A stretch of DNA of 64,000 nt from Rhodobiaceae bacterium UBA4490 (GTDB taxonomy: Bacteria > Pseudomonadota > Alphaproteobacteria > Parvibaculales > Parvibaculaceae). The stretch is from positions 85,292-149,291 of the forward strand of contig DGNO01000005.1 of assembly GCA_002389665.1 (NCBI GenBank), in the 5' to 3' direction. Shown here piece after piece: positions 1 through 8,604 of the stretch. The notes beneath the pieces are model-generated. The model was not told the origin of the DNA, searched no databases, and saw nothing but the letters and a program-made list of their open reading frames with translations. Both the position numbers and the translations under genes were made by a program. How positions within the stretch are numbered: the first letter of the stretch is position 1; each line of letters begins with the position of its first letter.

Positions 1-6
1 GCTCCT

Positions 7-870
7 TTACTCGGTCTTGAACTTTGCGGCATCGGCCAGCATTTCGGGCAGGCCGACGATTTCGTTATAGCGCTGGAAGGTGACCCGTTCCTGGGTCTCT
101 GGCAAGCGGCCTTCTTTTAAAAGCCCGCCATAGACATTTTCAAGAAGCCGGGCGGCGGAGAGGAGCGCGGAGACCGGAAAGAGCGCAAGCTTGTAGCCCA
201 TCGCCTCGAGTGTGCCGGTATCGAGATAAGGCGTCTTGCCGTCCTCGACCATATTCGCGGTAAGCGCGGCGCCTTTGAAAGTGGCGGCGATCTTTTCCAT
301 CTCCTCCAGGCTTTGCGGGGCCTCGATGAAAAGAATATCTGCGCCCGCTTCCAGAAAAGCCTCGCCCCGTCGCAACGCTTCATCGAGGCCGAGCGGCGCG
401 CGCGCATCCGTGCGCGCCATGATCTTGAAGGCGGGGGAGCGGCGCGCTTCCACCGCCGCGCGGATTTTCGCGGCCGCCGCCTCCTTGCCGATGACTTCTT
501 TGTTTTCCATATGCCCGCAGCGTTTGGGCAGCGCCTGGTCTTCCAATTGAATGGCGGCCGCCCCGGCCTGTTCATAGGCTGCCGTCAGCCGCGCGGTCTG
601 CAAGGGCCCGCCATGGCCGTTGTCCCCGTCCGCAATCAGCGGGGCGGGGCCTGCGGCCTCTGCCATGGCTCGCACGCGCTCGGTCATTTCCGCGGCGCTC
701 ATCAGACCGATATCGGGCAGGCCGAGGGCGGAACCGGCCACTGAAAAGCCGGAAAGATAAACCGCCTTTGCCCCGGCCTGCCGGGCGATGCGCGCCGAGA
801 GCGCGTCATAAGCGCCGGGGGCAAGGATGAGGCCGTCTTCTTTTAAAAGGGCGTCCAGTGTTTTGGTCAT
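7..870 (-). CDS. Isocitrate lyase/PEP mutase family enzyme
   Basis: The 287-residue protein belongs to the PEP mutase/isocitrate lyase superfamily of Mg-dependent C-C or C-P lyases with a TIM barrel. It carries the metal-site stretch DGDNGHGG (about residues 81-88), the LEDQ segment (about 109-112) and the active-site loop KRCGH (116-120). Substrate cannot be told from sequence; oxaloacetate decarboxylase, methylisocitrate lyase-like or carboxyvinyl-phosphonate-type activities are all possible. The start at 870 was chosen because it lies one base after the stop of the upstream marR gene, so the two form a tight operon; a longer reading frame would run into marR. Length is normal for the family. 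Confidence 0.85.
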   Translation of the reverse strand: MTKTLDALLKEDGLILAPGAYDALSARIARQAGAKAVYLSGFSVAGSALGLPDIGLMSAAEMTERVRAMAEAAGPAPLIADGDNGHGGPLQTARLTAAYEQAGAAAIQLEDQALPKRCGHMENKEVIGKEAAAAKIRAAVEARRSPAFKIMARTDARAPLGLDEALRRGEAFLEAGADILFIEAPQSLEEMEKIAATFKGAALTANMVEDGKTPYLDTGTLEAMGYKLALFPVSALLSAARLLENVYGGLLKEGRLPETQERVTFQRYNEIVGLPEMLADAAKFKTE

Positions 871-871
871 G

Positions 872-1363
872 TCATCTCTCCCCGGCGCGGGCCTTGGCGC
901 GTGGCTCGCCCCAATCGGCATTCAGGATGAAGCGCAGCTCGCTGAGCGGCGCGGCACCCAGATTCTCTTCCAGTCTTTTTTCAAGCCCGCTCAAAATGGA
1001 AGCGGCTTCCTCGCGCATCGGCGCGCCCTCCGGGGCAAATTCCACAATCTTGCAGCGTTTGTCCTCCGGGTCGGGCACCAGGCGGATGAGGTTTTTTTCT
1101 TCCAGCTCTTTCAGCGCCGTGTGCATGGACTGGCGCGTCACGCCGATCAGCCGGGCAAGGGCGCTCGGGCGCTGCACGCCCGATTGCACATAGATCATGG
1201 TCATGGATTCAAGCCGCCGCACGCCGCCCCAGCCGCGCGCCTCCAGGCTCTCCTGCAAGGCGCCGTCGAACCACATGAAGCGGGCGAGCAGCAGCGCCAT
1301 CAGCATCCCAGGCTGTCTTTCTTCCGGCTCGGCCTGCACCATAAACTTCTCCGCTTGAGTCAA
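872..1363 (-). CDS. MarR-family transcriptional regulator
   Basis: This 163-residue protein has the size and winged-helix layout of MarR regulators: a DNA-recognition region around RPSALARLIGVTRQSMHTAL and a wing around LVPDPEDKRCK, flanked by dimerisation helices. It probably represses its own operon, which includes the PEP-mutase-like gene one base downstream, and perhaps the divergent AhpD-like gene starting at 1434. The 70-bp gap between them must hold both promoters. The ligand is unknown; the neighbours suggest a small organic acid or aromatic compound, which is inference. Confidence 0.88.
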   Translation of the reverse strand: MTQAEKFMVQAEPEERQPGMLMALLLARFMWFDGALQESLEARGWGGVRRLESMTMIYVQSGVQRPSALARLIGVTRQSMHTALKELEEKNLIRLVPDPEDKRCKIVEFAPEGAPMREEAASILSGLEKRLEENLGAAPLSELRFILNADWGEPRAKARAGER

Positions 1364-1433
1364 TCGTCAGTTTATCTTACGTTTTTCGTGAGGATGCAAT
1401 GGCCCCGCGCAAAAAGCGGGGCGGGGAGGAAGA

Positions 1434-2078
1434 ATGCCGCGTTTGAGGCAAGTGGCAAAGGCGGATGCAGATCCCCTTGCCCAAAAACTCTATGAGGTTT
1501 TGTTCGGCAAGCGCGACCCGGTGAAGCAGCCGGGCACCGCCACGGGCACGCCCGGCAATTGGTGGACCGTCTTCGCGCTGGTGCCCGATGCTTTCAAGCA
1601 CACGCTGGAAGGGTTTCAGTTCTACCGGAGCCCGGAGCGCAAGATCGATCCGAAGCTGCGCGAGCTCGGGCAGATCCGGGCGGGCTTTGCCCGGGGCTCG
1701 CAATTCGTTTTCTCGCAGCATTGCAAAGCTTGCCGCGATGTGGGGCTGACGGAAGCGCAGATCGAGGCGATCCCCCACTGGCAGATCGCCGATGTCTTCA
1801 GTCCGCTGGAGCGGGCGGTGCTCGCCTATACGGACTGCCTTGTCCTGCAAAGCGGGCGCGTGCCGGAGGCGGTGTTCGCAGCGCTGAAAGCGCATCTTTC
1901 CGATGAGGAAATTCTGGAGCTGACCTACATCACCGCGACCTATGACATGCATGCCACCATGTCCCGCGCGCTGCGCCTGGAATATGACGACGTGGATGAG
2001 CGCGTAGTGGAGATCGCCGCGCCCGAAGGCGCCTCCAACGATGTGATGAGCATGGCCGATCACGGCAAGAAGGAGTGA
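1434..2078 (+). CDS. Carboxymuconolactone decarboxylase/AhpD-like protein
   Basis: The 214-residue protein resembles the all-helical AhpD/CMD fold. A CKAC motif at residues 97-100 is preceded by His96, and the C-terminal half has the typical helix EEILELTYITATYDMHA. In AhpD a CxxC pair with nearby Glu and His acts as a thiol peroxidase; here the His four residues after the second Cys is replaced by Gly, so activity may differ. A strong ribosome site (GGGGAGGA) precedes the ATG. The VOC-family gene begins five bases after its stop, suggesting a two-gene operon transcribed away from marR. Confidence 0.8.
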   Translation: MPRLRQVAKADADPLAQKLYEVLFGKRDPVKQPGTATGTPGNWWTVFALVPDAFKHTLEGFQFYRSPERKIDPKLRELGQIRAGFARGSQFVFSQHCKACRDVGLTEAQIEAIPHWQIADVFSPLERAVLAYTDCLVLQSGRVPEAVFAALKAHLSDEEILELTYITATYDMHATMSRALRLEYDDVDERVVEIAAPEGASNDVMSMADHGKKE

Positions 2079-2082
2079 GGAA

Positions 2083-2616
2083 ATGGGATATCACCATCTG
2101 GCGCTTGCCGCCCGCGACATGAAAGCCGTTCACGCCTTTTACGAAGGGGTGATGGAATTCGAGCTGGTGAAAGTCGAAATCGGCCCGGCGCCCGAAGGCG
2201 GCTGGGCGAAGCATTTCTTCTACCGGATGGAAGATGACAGCAAGTTCATCGCCTTCTGGGAGCTGCATGATGTGCCGGGAACGGAAGGCTTCGAAACGAA
2301 CCTGTCGAAAGCCGCCGGCGTGCCCGATCACATCAATCATATTTCCTTCGATGTGAAGGACAGGGCGGAGCTTGAACGGCGGCGGGAGAAATGGCGCGCC
2401 GCCGGGCTCGACGTTCTGGAGATCGACCATAATTGGTGCCACTCGATCTATACCAAAGACCCGAACGGCAATTTCGTCGAGTTCTGCCTGACGACCGGCG
2501 CTTTCAGTATGGCGGATCGGGAAGAAGCGCTTGCCGCACTCAGCGCCGATGAGCCAGCTTTCTCAAAGCCGCCCGCTTCCGTGAAGGTGCATCAGGCAAA
2601 AGCGGCTTCCGCCTAA
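2083..2616 (+). CDS. VOC-family (glyoxalase/dioxygenase fold) protein
   Basis: The 177-residue protein has the paired beta-alpha-beta-beta-beta modules of the vicinal oxygen chelate superfamily. Likely metal ligands are a His in YHHLAL at the N-terminus, the His in DHINHISFD, and the Glu in GNFVEFCL near residue 141. Members include glyoxalase I and extradiol dioxygenases; the substrate is not predictable here. It starts five bases after the AhpD-like gene with an overlapping ribosome site (AAGGAG), so the two are probably co-translated and may act on one catabolic intermediate. The C-terminal 35 residues are Ala/Lys-rich and lie outside the fold. Confidence 0.82.
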   Translation: MGYHHLALAARDMKAVHAFYEGVMEFELVKVEIGPAPEGGWAKHFFYRMEDDSKFIAFWELHDVPGTEGFETNLSKAAGVPDHINHISFDVKDRAELERRREKWRAAGLDVLEIDHNWCHSIYTKDPNGNFVEFCLTTGAFSMADREEALAALSADEPAFSKPPASVKVHQAKAASA

Positions 2617-2628
2617 CCTTTCTAAGGG

Positions 2629-3234
2629 CTAGAAGCTCGGCGGCGTGCAGGCGGAAATGATCACGCATTCGGCCTGGCCGAGATTGCGGAAGCGGTGGGG
2701 CAGGCGGCTATCGAAATAATAGGCCTCGCCGGGTCCGAGCACGCGGGTTTCCCCGCCAACCGTCAGCACGATTTCGCCGGAAACGACGATCCCGGTTTCC
2801 TCGCCCATATGCGAGAGCATCTCCTCGCCCGTATCCGCGCCCGGCTCATAGCGCTCATGCATCATCTGGATCGAGCGGTCGCTTGTGTCCTTGCCCACAA
2901 GCTTGAAGGAAATCGGCGCGCCGCCCGCAATCTCTTTCAGGTCTTTGCGCTCGTAAAAGACCGGGCGCTTGGGCTGAAGATCGACGGTCAGAAAATCGGT
3001 AAAGGAAATCGGGAAGCCGTCCAGCACCCGCTTCAAGGAGCCGATGGACGGGCTGATGCGCTCCTGCTCGATCAGCGAGATCGTGCCGTTCGTCACGCCG
3101 GCCCGTTTCGCAAGCTCGCGCTGGGAAAAGCCGTACATTTTTCTCAAAGCCCTGAGGCGGGGCCCCACTTCGGGAAGGGAAATGTCTTCCCGGGCTTGCT
3201 GTGCGCCATGCGCGATACGGTGGTCTTTCTTCAT
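2629..3234 (-). CDS. XRE-family regulator with C-terminal cupin (PuuR-like)
   Basis: The 201-residue protein has an N-terminal lambda-repressor-type helix-turn-helix (about residues 25-80, with FSQRELAKRAGVTNGTISLI) and a C-terminal cupin (about 110-200, with PGADTGEEMLSH and a PGEAYYFDSRLPHRF strand). This architecture matches PuuR, which represses polyamine catabolism in response to putrescine. It is transcribed divergently from the class III aminotransferase at 3349, and the 114-bp shared region should hold its operator. A role in controlling beta-alanine or polyamine breakdown is inferred from that context. The effector is not proven. Confidence 0.85.
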   Translation of the reverse strand: MKKDHRIAHGAQQAREDISLPEVGPRLRALRKMYGFSQRELAKRAGVTNGTISLIEQERISPSIGSLKRVLDGFPISFTDFLTVDLQPKRPVFYERKDLKEIAGGAPISFKLVGKDTSDRSIQMMHERYEPGADTGEEMLSHMGEETGIVVSGEIVLTVGGETRVLGPGEAYYFDSRLPHRFRNLGQAECVIISACTPPSF

Positions 3235-3348
3235 ACCGGTTAATATACTAAGCGATAGAAAGAAATATCCAGTCCCTTTTCCTTGCGGGGAGGGAGGCTG
3301 GGGCGTTCAATTGTTTAAGTTAATCTACCGATCTAGGGAGCCTGCCCC

Positions 3349-4695
3349 ATGTCTCAAACGGAGGCCGCGGCCACGCACGCCAAAGCGCCAAACGATCTTG
3401 AATCGCTCTGGCTGCCATTCACCCCGAACCGTCATTTCAAGCGCGACCCGCGCCTCGTCGCCCGCGCCAAGGACATGCATTACTTCAAGCCGGACGGCAC
3501 GCCGGTGCTGGACGGCACCGCCGGGCTTTGGTGTGCCAATGCCGGCCATTGCCGGGACAAGATCGTCTCCGCCATTCAGGCCCAGGCCGCCGAGCTCGAT
3601 TTCGCGCCCTCTTTCCAGTTCTCCCATCCGAAAGCCTTCGAGGTGGCAAACCAGCTCGTCGCGATGACGCCGGAAGGGCTCGATTACGCCTTCTTCTGTA
3701 ATTCAGGCTCCGAGGCCGCCGACACCGCGCTGAAAATGGCAATCGCCTATCACCGGGCGAATGGCGAGGCCTCGCGCACGCGCCTCATCGGCCGGGAACG
3801 CGGCTATCACGGCGTTGGCTTCGGCGGTATTTCGGTGGGCGGCATGTCGCCCAACCGCAAATTCTACGGCTCGCTTCTGCCGGGCGTCGATCATCTGCCC
3901 CATACCTATAACCGCGCCGAACAGGCCTTCACGCGGGGCGAGCCGGAATGGGGCGCGCATCTGGCCGACGAGCTGCAGCGGCTTGTCGATCTGCATGATG
4001 CCTCCACCATTGCCGCGGTCATCGTCGAGCCCATGGCGGGCTCCACCGGCGCGTTGCCGCCGCCGCAGGGCTATCTGAAGCGCCTGCGCGAGCTTTGCGA
4101 CAAGCACGGCATTCTTCTGATCTTCGATGAGGTGATCACCGGCTTCGGCCGCCTCGGCCATGCCACGGCGGCGGAGCGGTTCGGCGTGACGCCCGATATC
4201 ATGACCTTCGCCAAAGGCGTCACGAGCGCTGCCGTGCCCATGGGCGGGGCGATGGTGGGCCGCCATGTCTATGAGGCGTTCCAGTCCGGCCCCGATCACA
4301 TGATCGATCTTTTCCACGGCTATACCTACTCCGGCCACCCGCTGGCCATGGCCGCGGCGCTTGCCACGTTCGAGCTTTACCGCGAAGAGGGCCTTTTCGA
4401 GCAGGCGCGGGCGAATGAGGCGGCCTTTGCCGATGCCGCCTTCACGCTCAAAGGCCATCCCCTCGTGCTCGATATCCGCACCATCGGCATGGTTGCCGCT
4501 TTCGACCTTGCGCCCGTCGAAGGGCTGATGGGCAAGCGCGGCTATGATGCGATGTGCAACGCCTTCCATGAGCAGAACATCATGGTGCGCGTTTCCGGCG
4601 ACACGATCGCCTTCTCGCCGCCGCTCATCATCGAAGAAGCCCAGATGGGCGAGCTGTTCGAGCGCTTCAAAAAGGCGCTCGACGCGGTGGCATAA
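3349..4695 (+). CDS. Omega-amino acid--pyruvate aminotransferase (class III)
   Basis: A 448-residue class III PLP-dependent aminotransferase, the same length as characterised Pseudomonas beta-alanine:pyruvate aminotransferases. The PLP Schiff-base lysine is Lys289 in MTFAKGVTS, the ring-nitrogen Asp is Asp260 in LIFDEVITGFGR, and the phosphate-binding NSGSEA lies at 118-123. It should move the terminal amino group of beta-alanine or a similar omega-amine to pyruvate, giving malonate semialdehyde and alanine in the cytoplasm. The divergent PuuR-like gene probably controls it. An 11-bp stem at 4711-4747 follows the stop and may terminate the transcript. Confidence 0.9.
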   Translation: MSQTEAAATHAKAPNDLESLWLPFTPNRHFKRDPRLVARAKDMHYFKPDGTPVLDGTAGLWCANAGHCRDKIVSAIQAQAAELDFAPSFQFSHPKAFEVANQLVAMTPEGLDYAFFCNSGSEAADTALKMAIAYHRANGEASRTRLIGRERGYHGVGFGGISVGGMSPNRKFYGSLLPGVDHLPHTYNRAEQAFTRGEPEWGAHLADELQRLVDLHDASTIAAVIVEPMAGSTGALPPPQGYLKRLRELCDKHGILLIFDEVITGFGRLGHATAAERFGVTPDIMTFAKGVTSAAVPMGGAMVGRHVYEAFQSGPDHMIDLFHGYTYSGHPLAMAAALATFELYREEGLFEQARANEAAFADAAFTLKGHPLVLDIRTIGMVAAFDLAPVEGLMGKRGYDAMCNAFHEQNIMVRVSGDTIAFSPPLIIEEAQMGELFERFKKALDAVA

Positions 4696-4710
4696 CACCC
4701 GAACACGGGG

Positions 4711-4753
4711 CCGCGCGGGCTGCGTCAACTTGTCATAGCCCGCGCGGTTTCAG
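4711..4753 (+). terminator. Putative terminator of the aminotransferase gene
   Basis: A perfect 11-bp stem (arms 4711-4721 and 4737-4747, CCGCGCGGGCT with its complement) encloses a 15-base loop 16 bases after the aminotransferase stop. It is followed by TTTCAG rather than a long T-run, so termination may be partial. Confidence 0.55.
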
Positions 4754-4757
4754 CCGC

Positions 4758-4785
4758 TTGTAACGGCAACGGGAAGCACCATATC
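4758..4785 (+). promoter_or_regulatory. Possible promoter for the candidate small RNA
   Basis: TTGTAA at 4758-4763 and CATATC at 4780-4785 are separated by 16 bases, a plausible sigma-70-like arrangement placing the first transcribed base near 4792. The match to consensus is only moderate. Confidence 0.3.
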
Positions 4786-4791
4786 GGAGGT

Positions 4792-4917
4792 GTTCCCGGA
4801 GACGGGGATAGACCGCAAAGATGCAGGCCCCCCTCCCTGCATATTCCCTCCCCCTCGATGCGCGGTCTTAAAAAGTCTTGAGCCCCCGGTCATCTCCCCC
4901 CGCCGGGGGTTCTTTTT
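4792..4917 (+). ncRNA. Candidate small RNA with C/U-rich anti-Shine-Dalgarno-like loops
   Basis: This part of the 336-bp gap between the aminotransferase and the DUF4424 gene folds well. A 7-bp stem (AGACCGC at 4810-4816 with GCGGTCT at 4862-4868) encloses a second 7-bp hairpin (ATGCAGG at 4821-4827 with CCTGCAT at 4836-4842) whose loop is CCCCCCTC, followed by an unpaired run CCCTCCCCCTC. A 5-bp GC hairpin (4897-4901 with 4905-4909) and TTCTTTTTT then give a convincing Rho-independent terminator. Pyrimidine loops of this type occur in alphaproteobacterial anti-SD small RNAs such as the suhB/alpha-r14 family. It could instead be a 5' leader of the next gene, but the terminator argues against that. 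Confidence 0.4.
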
Positions 4918-4918
4918 T
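4897..4918 (+). terminator. Rho-independent terminator of the candidate small RNA
   Basis: Five C residues (4897-4901), a GCC loop and five G residues (4905-4909) are followed directly by TTCTTTTTT. No protein gene ends just upstream, so the terminator implies a separate short transcript. Confidence 0.6.
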
Positions 4919-5031
4919 GCCCGATTGGCCCTTCGCCCCGCAAAGACGTATAAAACCGGCCATAAACCGGCAGCTAACGGCCTCTTAGGCATGGGGCTCT
5001 ATGCTGACCGGCAGGCAGCGGGGGAAGCGCA

Positions 5032-6000
5032 ATGAGGATCGGGCAGAGACGTTTCAAAGCGGCAGGGGTCTTATTTGGCCTTTTAACCGCAGGGGCTTTT
5101 TGCGTCCTTTCGGCGGGCGCTAAGGCGCGCGCTGAAGCGCCGGTGCCGCTTGGCGGCATTGCCGTGGAAGAGCCGGGCCCGGTGCATCTTTCCCGTCTCG
5201 ATCTCATTCTCACCCCCGCCATCATCGAAGCGCGCTATCAGTTTCAGAATATGAGCGGCGAGGCGGTGGAAAAGGAGGTGCGTTTTTCTCTGCCGCCGCA
5301 GCCTGTGGCAGGCAGCAAGCAAGAGGATGTGCTCAGCCGGCAGGCGATCGATTTCACGCTGTCGGCGGACCGGCGCTTTCCCGAACTTGAAGCGCGCCCG
5401 AGGGCCATTTTGAAGGATATCGACGGCACGCTGCTTGATGTGACGGGCGAGCTGCGCCGCGCGGATATTCCGCTGACCACAGACCTGACTGAAATAAAAA
5501 ATTCTCTCGGCAGGCTGGGCCCTCTTCAGCGCAAATCGCTTGTTTCAAGCGGCATTCTCGGACGGGAAGGGATGGCGGATGAAGGGCCGCGCTGGTCGCT
5601 TGCGCGCCACTACGTTTACCGCCAGCGCTTTCCGGTCAATGACATCGTCAAGATCGAGCACAGCTACCGGCCCCTCAACGCGCAAGACTATTTTCAGGTG
5701 AGCGGGCTTCTGGCGGAAAAATACTGCATTAGCGATGAAAGCATGGGAATGCTGGAGGGCAAGAACACGCGCTCGCTGCGCAAGCGCCGCCGTCCGCTCT
5801 TCGCTCAGGAAATCGAATACGACCTGGAAACGGTGAATGCTCCCATCGCCATGTTCAATCTGGTGATGAACCCTGCCGACAATGAGGCGGCGCTTTTCAC
5901 CTGCATGAAAGGCGTGAAAGACAATGGCAAAGGCACTTACGCCGCCGCATATGAAAATTTCACGCCCTCAGGCCCGCTGAAAGTGCTGGTGGTTTATTGA
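5032..6000 (+). CDS. DUF4424-like secreted protein
   Basis: The 322-residue protein begins with a long signal-like segment (hydrophobic core about residues 12-30, cleavage probably after AKARA). The mature N-terminus has the pattern GGIAVEEPGPVHLSRLDLIL and an Ig-like strand YQFQNMSGEAVEKEVRFSLPP, which I recognise as DUF4424. The family has no established function; members are secreted and predicted to be beta-rich. Two cysteines late in the protein (in KYCISDE and FTCMKG) could form a disulfide. It stands alone on this strand, and its stop is five bases from the stop of the convergent SDR gene. Confidence 0.65.
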   Translation: MRIGQRRFKAAGVLFGLLTAGAFCVLSAGAKARAEAPVPLGGIAVEEPGPVHLSRLDLILTPAIIEARYQFQNMSGEAVEKEVRFSLPPQPVAGSKQEDVLSRQAIDFTLSADRRFPELEARPRAILKDIDGTLLDVTGELRRADIPLTTDLTEIKNSLGRLGPLQRKSLVSSGILGREGMADEGPRWSLARHYVYRQRFPVNDIVKIEHSYRPLNAQDYFQVSGLLAEKYCISDESMGMLEGKNTRSLRKRRRPLFAQEIEYDLETVNAPIAMFNLVMNPADNEAALFTCMKGVKDNGKGTYAAAYENFTPSGPLKVLVVY

Positions 6001-6004
6001 CGCC

Positions 6005-6865
6005 TCAGGATTTGGCGGCAGGCGTAAGGCCCAGCTGTTTGGCGATCAGCTTGTCGAGCGAGCGGCGCGGCAAAACCGCGGTGACGAGTTTTTCCACGAA
6101 ACGGCCTTTCACCGCCGCATAGCGGGTTTTGGGCTTCGGCGTGGTCAGCGCTTCATGAATGAGTTCGCCGAGTTTTTCCGCGCTGAGACCGTTTCGCCCC
6201 TGGCCGATGAACATTTTTTGGAACTTCTGCAGGATCGGCAGATAGGGCGAGTTGCCGTAAGGGGTGATGTCGATCTCCTCGGCCTTGTCCCAGATCGCGG
6301 TTTTGACCGGCCCCGGCCCGATAATGACGACATCGATGCCGAAGAGCATCATCTCCCGGCGCAGCGCTTCTGAATAGCCCTCGATGGCGAATTTCGAGGC
6401 CGAGTAAGGCCCGAGAAACGGCATGGCGCGCACGCCCGCCGCCGAGCTGATATTGACGATGCGCCCCGGCTCGCCTTTCAGGGAAGGATCGGCGCCGAGC
6501 AGCGGGGCGAAAGCCTGGGTGACGAGAAAGGGGCCGGTGACGTTGATTTCCATCTGCCGGCGCATCTCTTCCACGTCGAGCTCGAGAAGCGGCCCGGAGA
6601 CGGCGATGCCCGCATTGTTGACGAGCCCGGCAAGGGTTTCGCCTTTGAGCGCCGCGCGCACCTGATCGGCCGCCTTGCGGATGGCTGCTTCATCGCAGAC
6701 ATCGAAAATGAGCGGCGTCACCTTGTCGCCGAACTCGGCCTTCAGCGCCTCGGCATCGGCTTCCTTGCGCACCGAGCCGAAGACGTGAAAGCCCTTTTGG
6801 GTGAGAACCCGCGTTGCCCCGCGGCCAATGCCGGTGGAGACACCGGTGATAACGACAGATTTCAT
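6005..6865 (-). CDS. Short-chain dehydrogenase/reductase
   Basis: A 286-residue classical SDR with the nucleotide-binding TGVSTGIG (7-14), the NNAG motif (83-86), and the catalytic Ser141, Tyr154 and Lys158 (YSASK). The Ser/Arg after the glycine motif and SVRKEADAE near residue 31 suggest NADP preference, which is inference. The C-terminal extension beyond about 230 residues (with a KLGELIHEAL helix) resembles SDRs acting on bulky lipids or retinol/steroid-like alcohols. It follows a second SDR on the same strand, 58 bases downstream, so the pair may be co-transcribed. Confidence 0.87.
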   Translation of the reverse strand: MKSVVITGVSTGIGRGATRVLTQKGFHVFGSVRKEADAEALKAEFGDKVTPLIFDVCDEAAIRKAADQVRAALKGETLAGLVNNAGIAVSGPLLELDVEEMRRQMEINVTGPFLVTQAFAPLLGADPSLKGEPGRIVNISSAAGVRAMPFLGPYSASKFAIEGYSEALRREMMLFGIDVVIIGPGPVKTAIWDKAEEIDITPYGNSPYLPILQKFQKMFIGQGRNGLSAEKLGELIHEALTTPKPKTRYAAVKGRFVEKLVTAVLPRRSLDKLIAKQLGLTPAAKS

Positions 6866-6923
6866 CTCTCTTATCCTTGCTTTAGTTGCGCAAGCCGCGG
6901 CGCGGCGGGAGGCGAGGGCGGCG

Positions 6924-7688
6924 TCAGGAAATCATGACCCCGCCATCGATCACCATTTGCTGGCCGGTCATGAAGGCCCCGGCCTTGGAGGCAAGGAAAA
7001 CGGCGGCGCCGGCAATCTCGTCCGGCTGGCCGATGCGCTTCAAGGGCGCGGAGGCGGTGGATTGTTTCAGGATATCCGGATCGTCCCAGAGCGCCTTGGC
7101 GAAATAGGTCTGGATGAGGCCCGGCGCGATGCAATTGACGCGGACATTGTCCTTGCCGAATTCCACCGAGAGATTGCGTGCGAGCTGGAAGTCGGCAGCC
7201 TTGGAAATGCAATAGGCGCCGATGATGGAAGAGCCGTGCAGCCCGCCGATCGACGAGATGATGATGATCGAGCCGTCTTTGCGCTCCTGCATTTGCGGCA
7301 GCACCATGTGGCAGAGCCAGTGATTGCTTTTCACGTTGGACGACATGATCCGGTCGAAGGCTTCGTCGGGAATGTCTTTCGAGGGACCGAAATAAGGGTT
7401 CACCGCCGCGTTGCACACCAGCACGTCGATTTTGCCGAAGGCTTCGTTGGTTTTGTCGACGAGGTTCTGCAGCTGCGCCTTGTCGGCGATGTTGCAGGGG
7501 ATGGCGATGGCCTGGCCCGGATATTTGGCGTTGATTTCGGCGGCAACCTCATCGCAGGCATCGGCCTTGCGGCTGGAGACGACGACTTTTGCGCCATGTT
7601 CGGCCATGCGCGTGACGATGGCTTTGCCAATGCCCTTGGTCGAGCCGGTAACGAGCGCGACCTTGCCCTTCAAATCGAAAAGTTCCAT
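6924..7688 (-). CDS. SDR-family oxidoreductase (DHRS4/FabG-like)
   Basis: A 254-residue classical SDR with TGSTKGIG near residues 14-21, catalytic Ser146, Tyr159 and Lys163 (YCISK), and the C-terminal TGQQMVIDGG typical of tetrameric FabG-like enzymes. The usual NNAG is CNAA here (92-95), as in the DHRS4-type carbonyl reductase subgroup. It probably reduces a ketone or aldehyde in the cytoplasm using NAD(P)H. The gene precedes the SDR at 6005-6865 and both may serve one alcohol/ketone pathway. The ribosome site (AGGGAGGATA) is strong and supports the start. Confidence 0.88.
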   Translation of the reverse strand: MELFDLKGKVALVTGSTKGIGKAIVTRMAEHGAKVVVSSRKADACDEVAAEINAKYPGQAIAIPCNIADKAQLQNLVDKTNEAFGKIDVLVCNAAVNPYFGPSKDIPDEAFDRIMSSNVKSNHWLCHMVLPQMQERKDGSIIIISSIGGLHGSSIIGAYCISKAADFQLARNLSVEFGKDNVRVNCIAPGLIQTYFAKALWDDPDILKQSTASAPLKRIGQPDEIAGAAVFLASKAGAFMTGQQMVIDGGVMIS

Positions 7689-7914
7689 GAGATATCCTCC
7701 CTATCCGTTGCTTTTTCCGTTCCCCGCGCTTGCCCTTCTTGGCGTCCAGTCCATGGAGAAAGCGCTGTTCTCCTGCCAGAACTTATCTGCTAGGCTTTAC
7801 GCAGGGTACGTGTTTGGGCTGTTTGTACACCAGAATTGCCGCCGCTGACAGATTTTGCGTGGGCTGGATGGGGATGAGCGGCCCGGTTTTCAAAAAAAAC
7901 CTGAGAGGGAAACA

Positions 7915-8580
7915 ATGAAGCGTTTGTCCATTATGCTGGTTGCGGCGGCTTTCGCCCTTACCGCGTGCACGTCCCAGGATCCATATACCGGGGAACAAGG
8001 CGTCAACAACACGACGATCGGCGCAGGCATCGGCGCGGTGGCAGGTGCCCTCGGCGGCTATCTCATCGGCAAAGGCAGTTCCGACGACCGGCGTAAACGC
8101 GCGCTCATCGGCGCGGGCGTCGGCGCATTGGGCGGCGGGGCGATCGGCTATTACATGGACCAGCAGGAAGCGGCGCTGCGCCAGCGGCTGCGCGCCTCCG
8201 GCGTCTCCGTCACGCGGGTGGGCGAGAACATCATTCTCAACATGCCCGGTAATGTCACCTTCGCCACCGATTCTTCGGATGTGAATGCGCGCTTCTATGA
8301 AGTGCTGAATTCCGTTGCCCTGGTGCTGCAGGAATATGACCGCACACTGGTCGATATTTACGGTCACACGGACAGCACCGGCTCGGCGCAATATAACCAG
8401 CAGCTTTCCCAGCGCCGCGCGCAGTCGGTTGCGCAATATCTCGTTGGCCAGGGCGTGAACGGCCAGCGCCTGCTCGTGCAGGGCATGGGCGAAAGCCAGC
8501 CCATCGCCACCAATGACACGGCGGCGGGCCGCGAGCAGAACCGCCGCGTGGAAATCAAAATCTCTCCGCTGACGGCGTAA
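7915..8580 (+). CDS. OmpA-family lipoprotein with glycine-zipper segment
   Basis: A 221-residue outer-membrane lipoprotein: signal peptide with lipobox LTAC (Cys18), a glycine-zipper region (about 37-95, two GxxxG-rich helices around IGAGIGAVAGALGGYLIG and IGAGVGALGGGAIGYYM) and a C-terminal OmpA/Pal-like peptidoglycan-binding domain (about 110-221, with GHTDSTGSAQYN and LSQRRA). The layout matches YiaD-type proteins that tether the outer membrane to peptidoglycan. The start at 7915 is chosen because the ATG gives a proper Lys/Arg-led lipoprotein signal; an earlier in-frame start would destroy it. A strong terminator follows at 8605. Confidence 0.9.
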   Translation: MKRLSIMLVAAAFALTACTSQDPYTGEQGVNNTTIGAGIGAVAGALGGYLIGKGSSDDRRKRALIGAGVGALGGGAIGYYMDQQEAALRQRLRASGVSVTRVGENIILNMPGNVTFATDSSDVNARFYEVLNSVALVLQEYDRTLVDIYGHTDSTGSAQYNQQLSQRRAQSVAQYLVGQGVNGQRLLVQGMGESQPIATNDTAAGREQNRRVEIKISPLTA

Positions 8581-8604
8581 CGCCTCAGGGGAAGAGCAGT
8601 TAAG

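Noticed and set aside
4790..5035. 81-codon frame in the gap before the DUF4424 gene
   Set aside because: It runs through the candidate sRNA and its terminator, has no ribosome site and a Pro/Arg/Gly-biased product.
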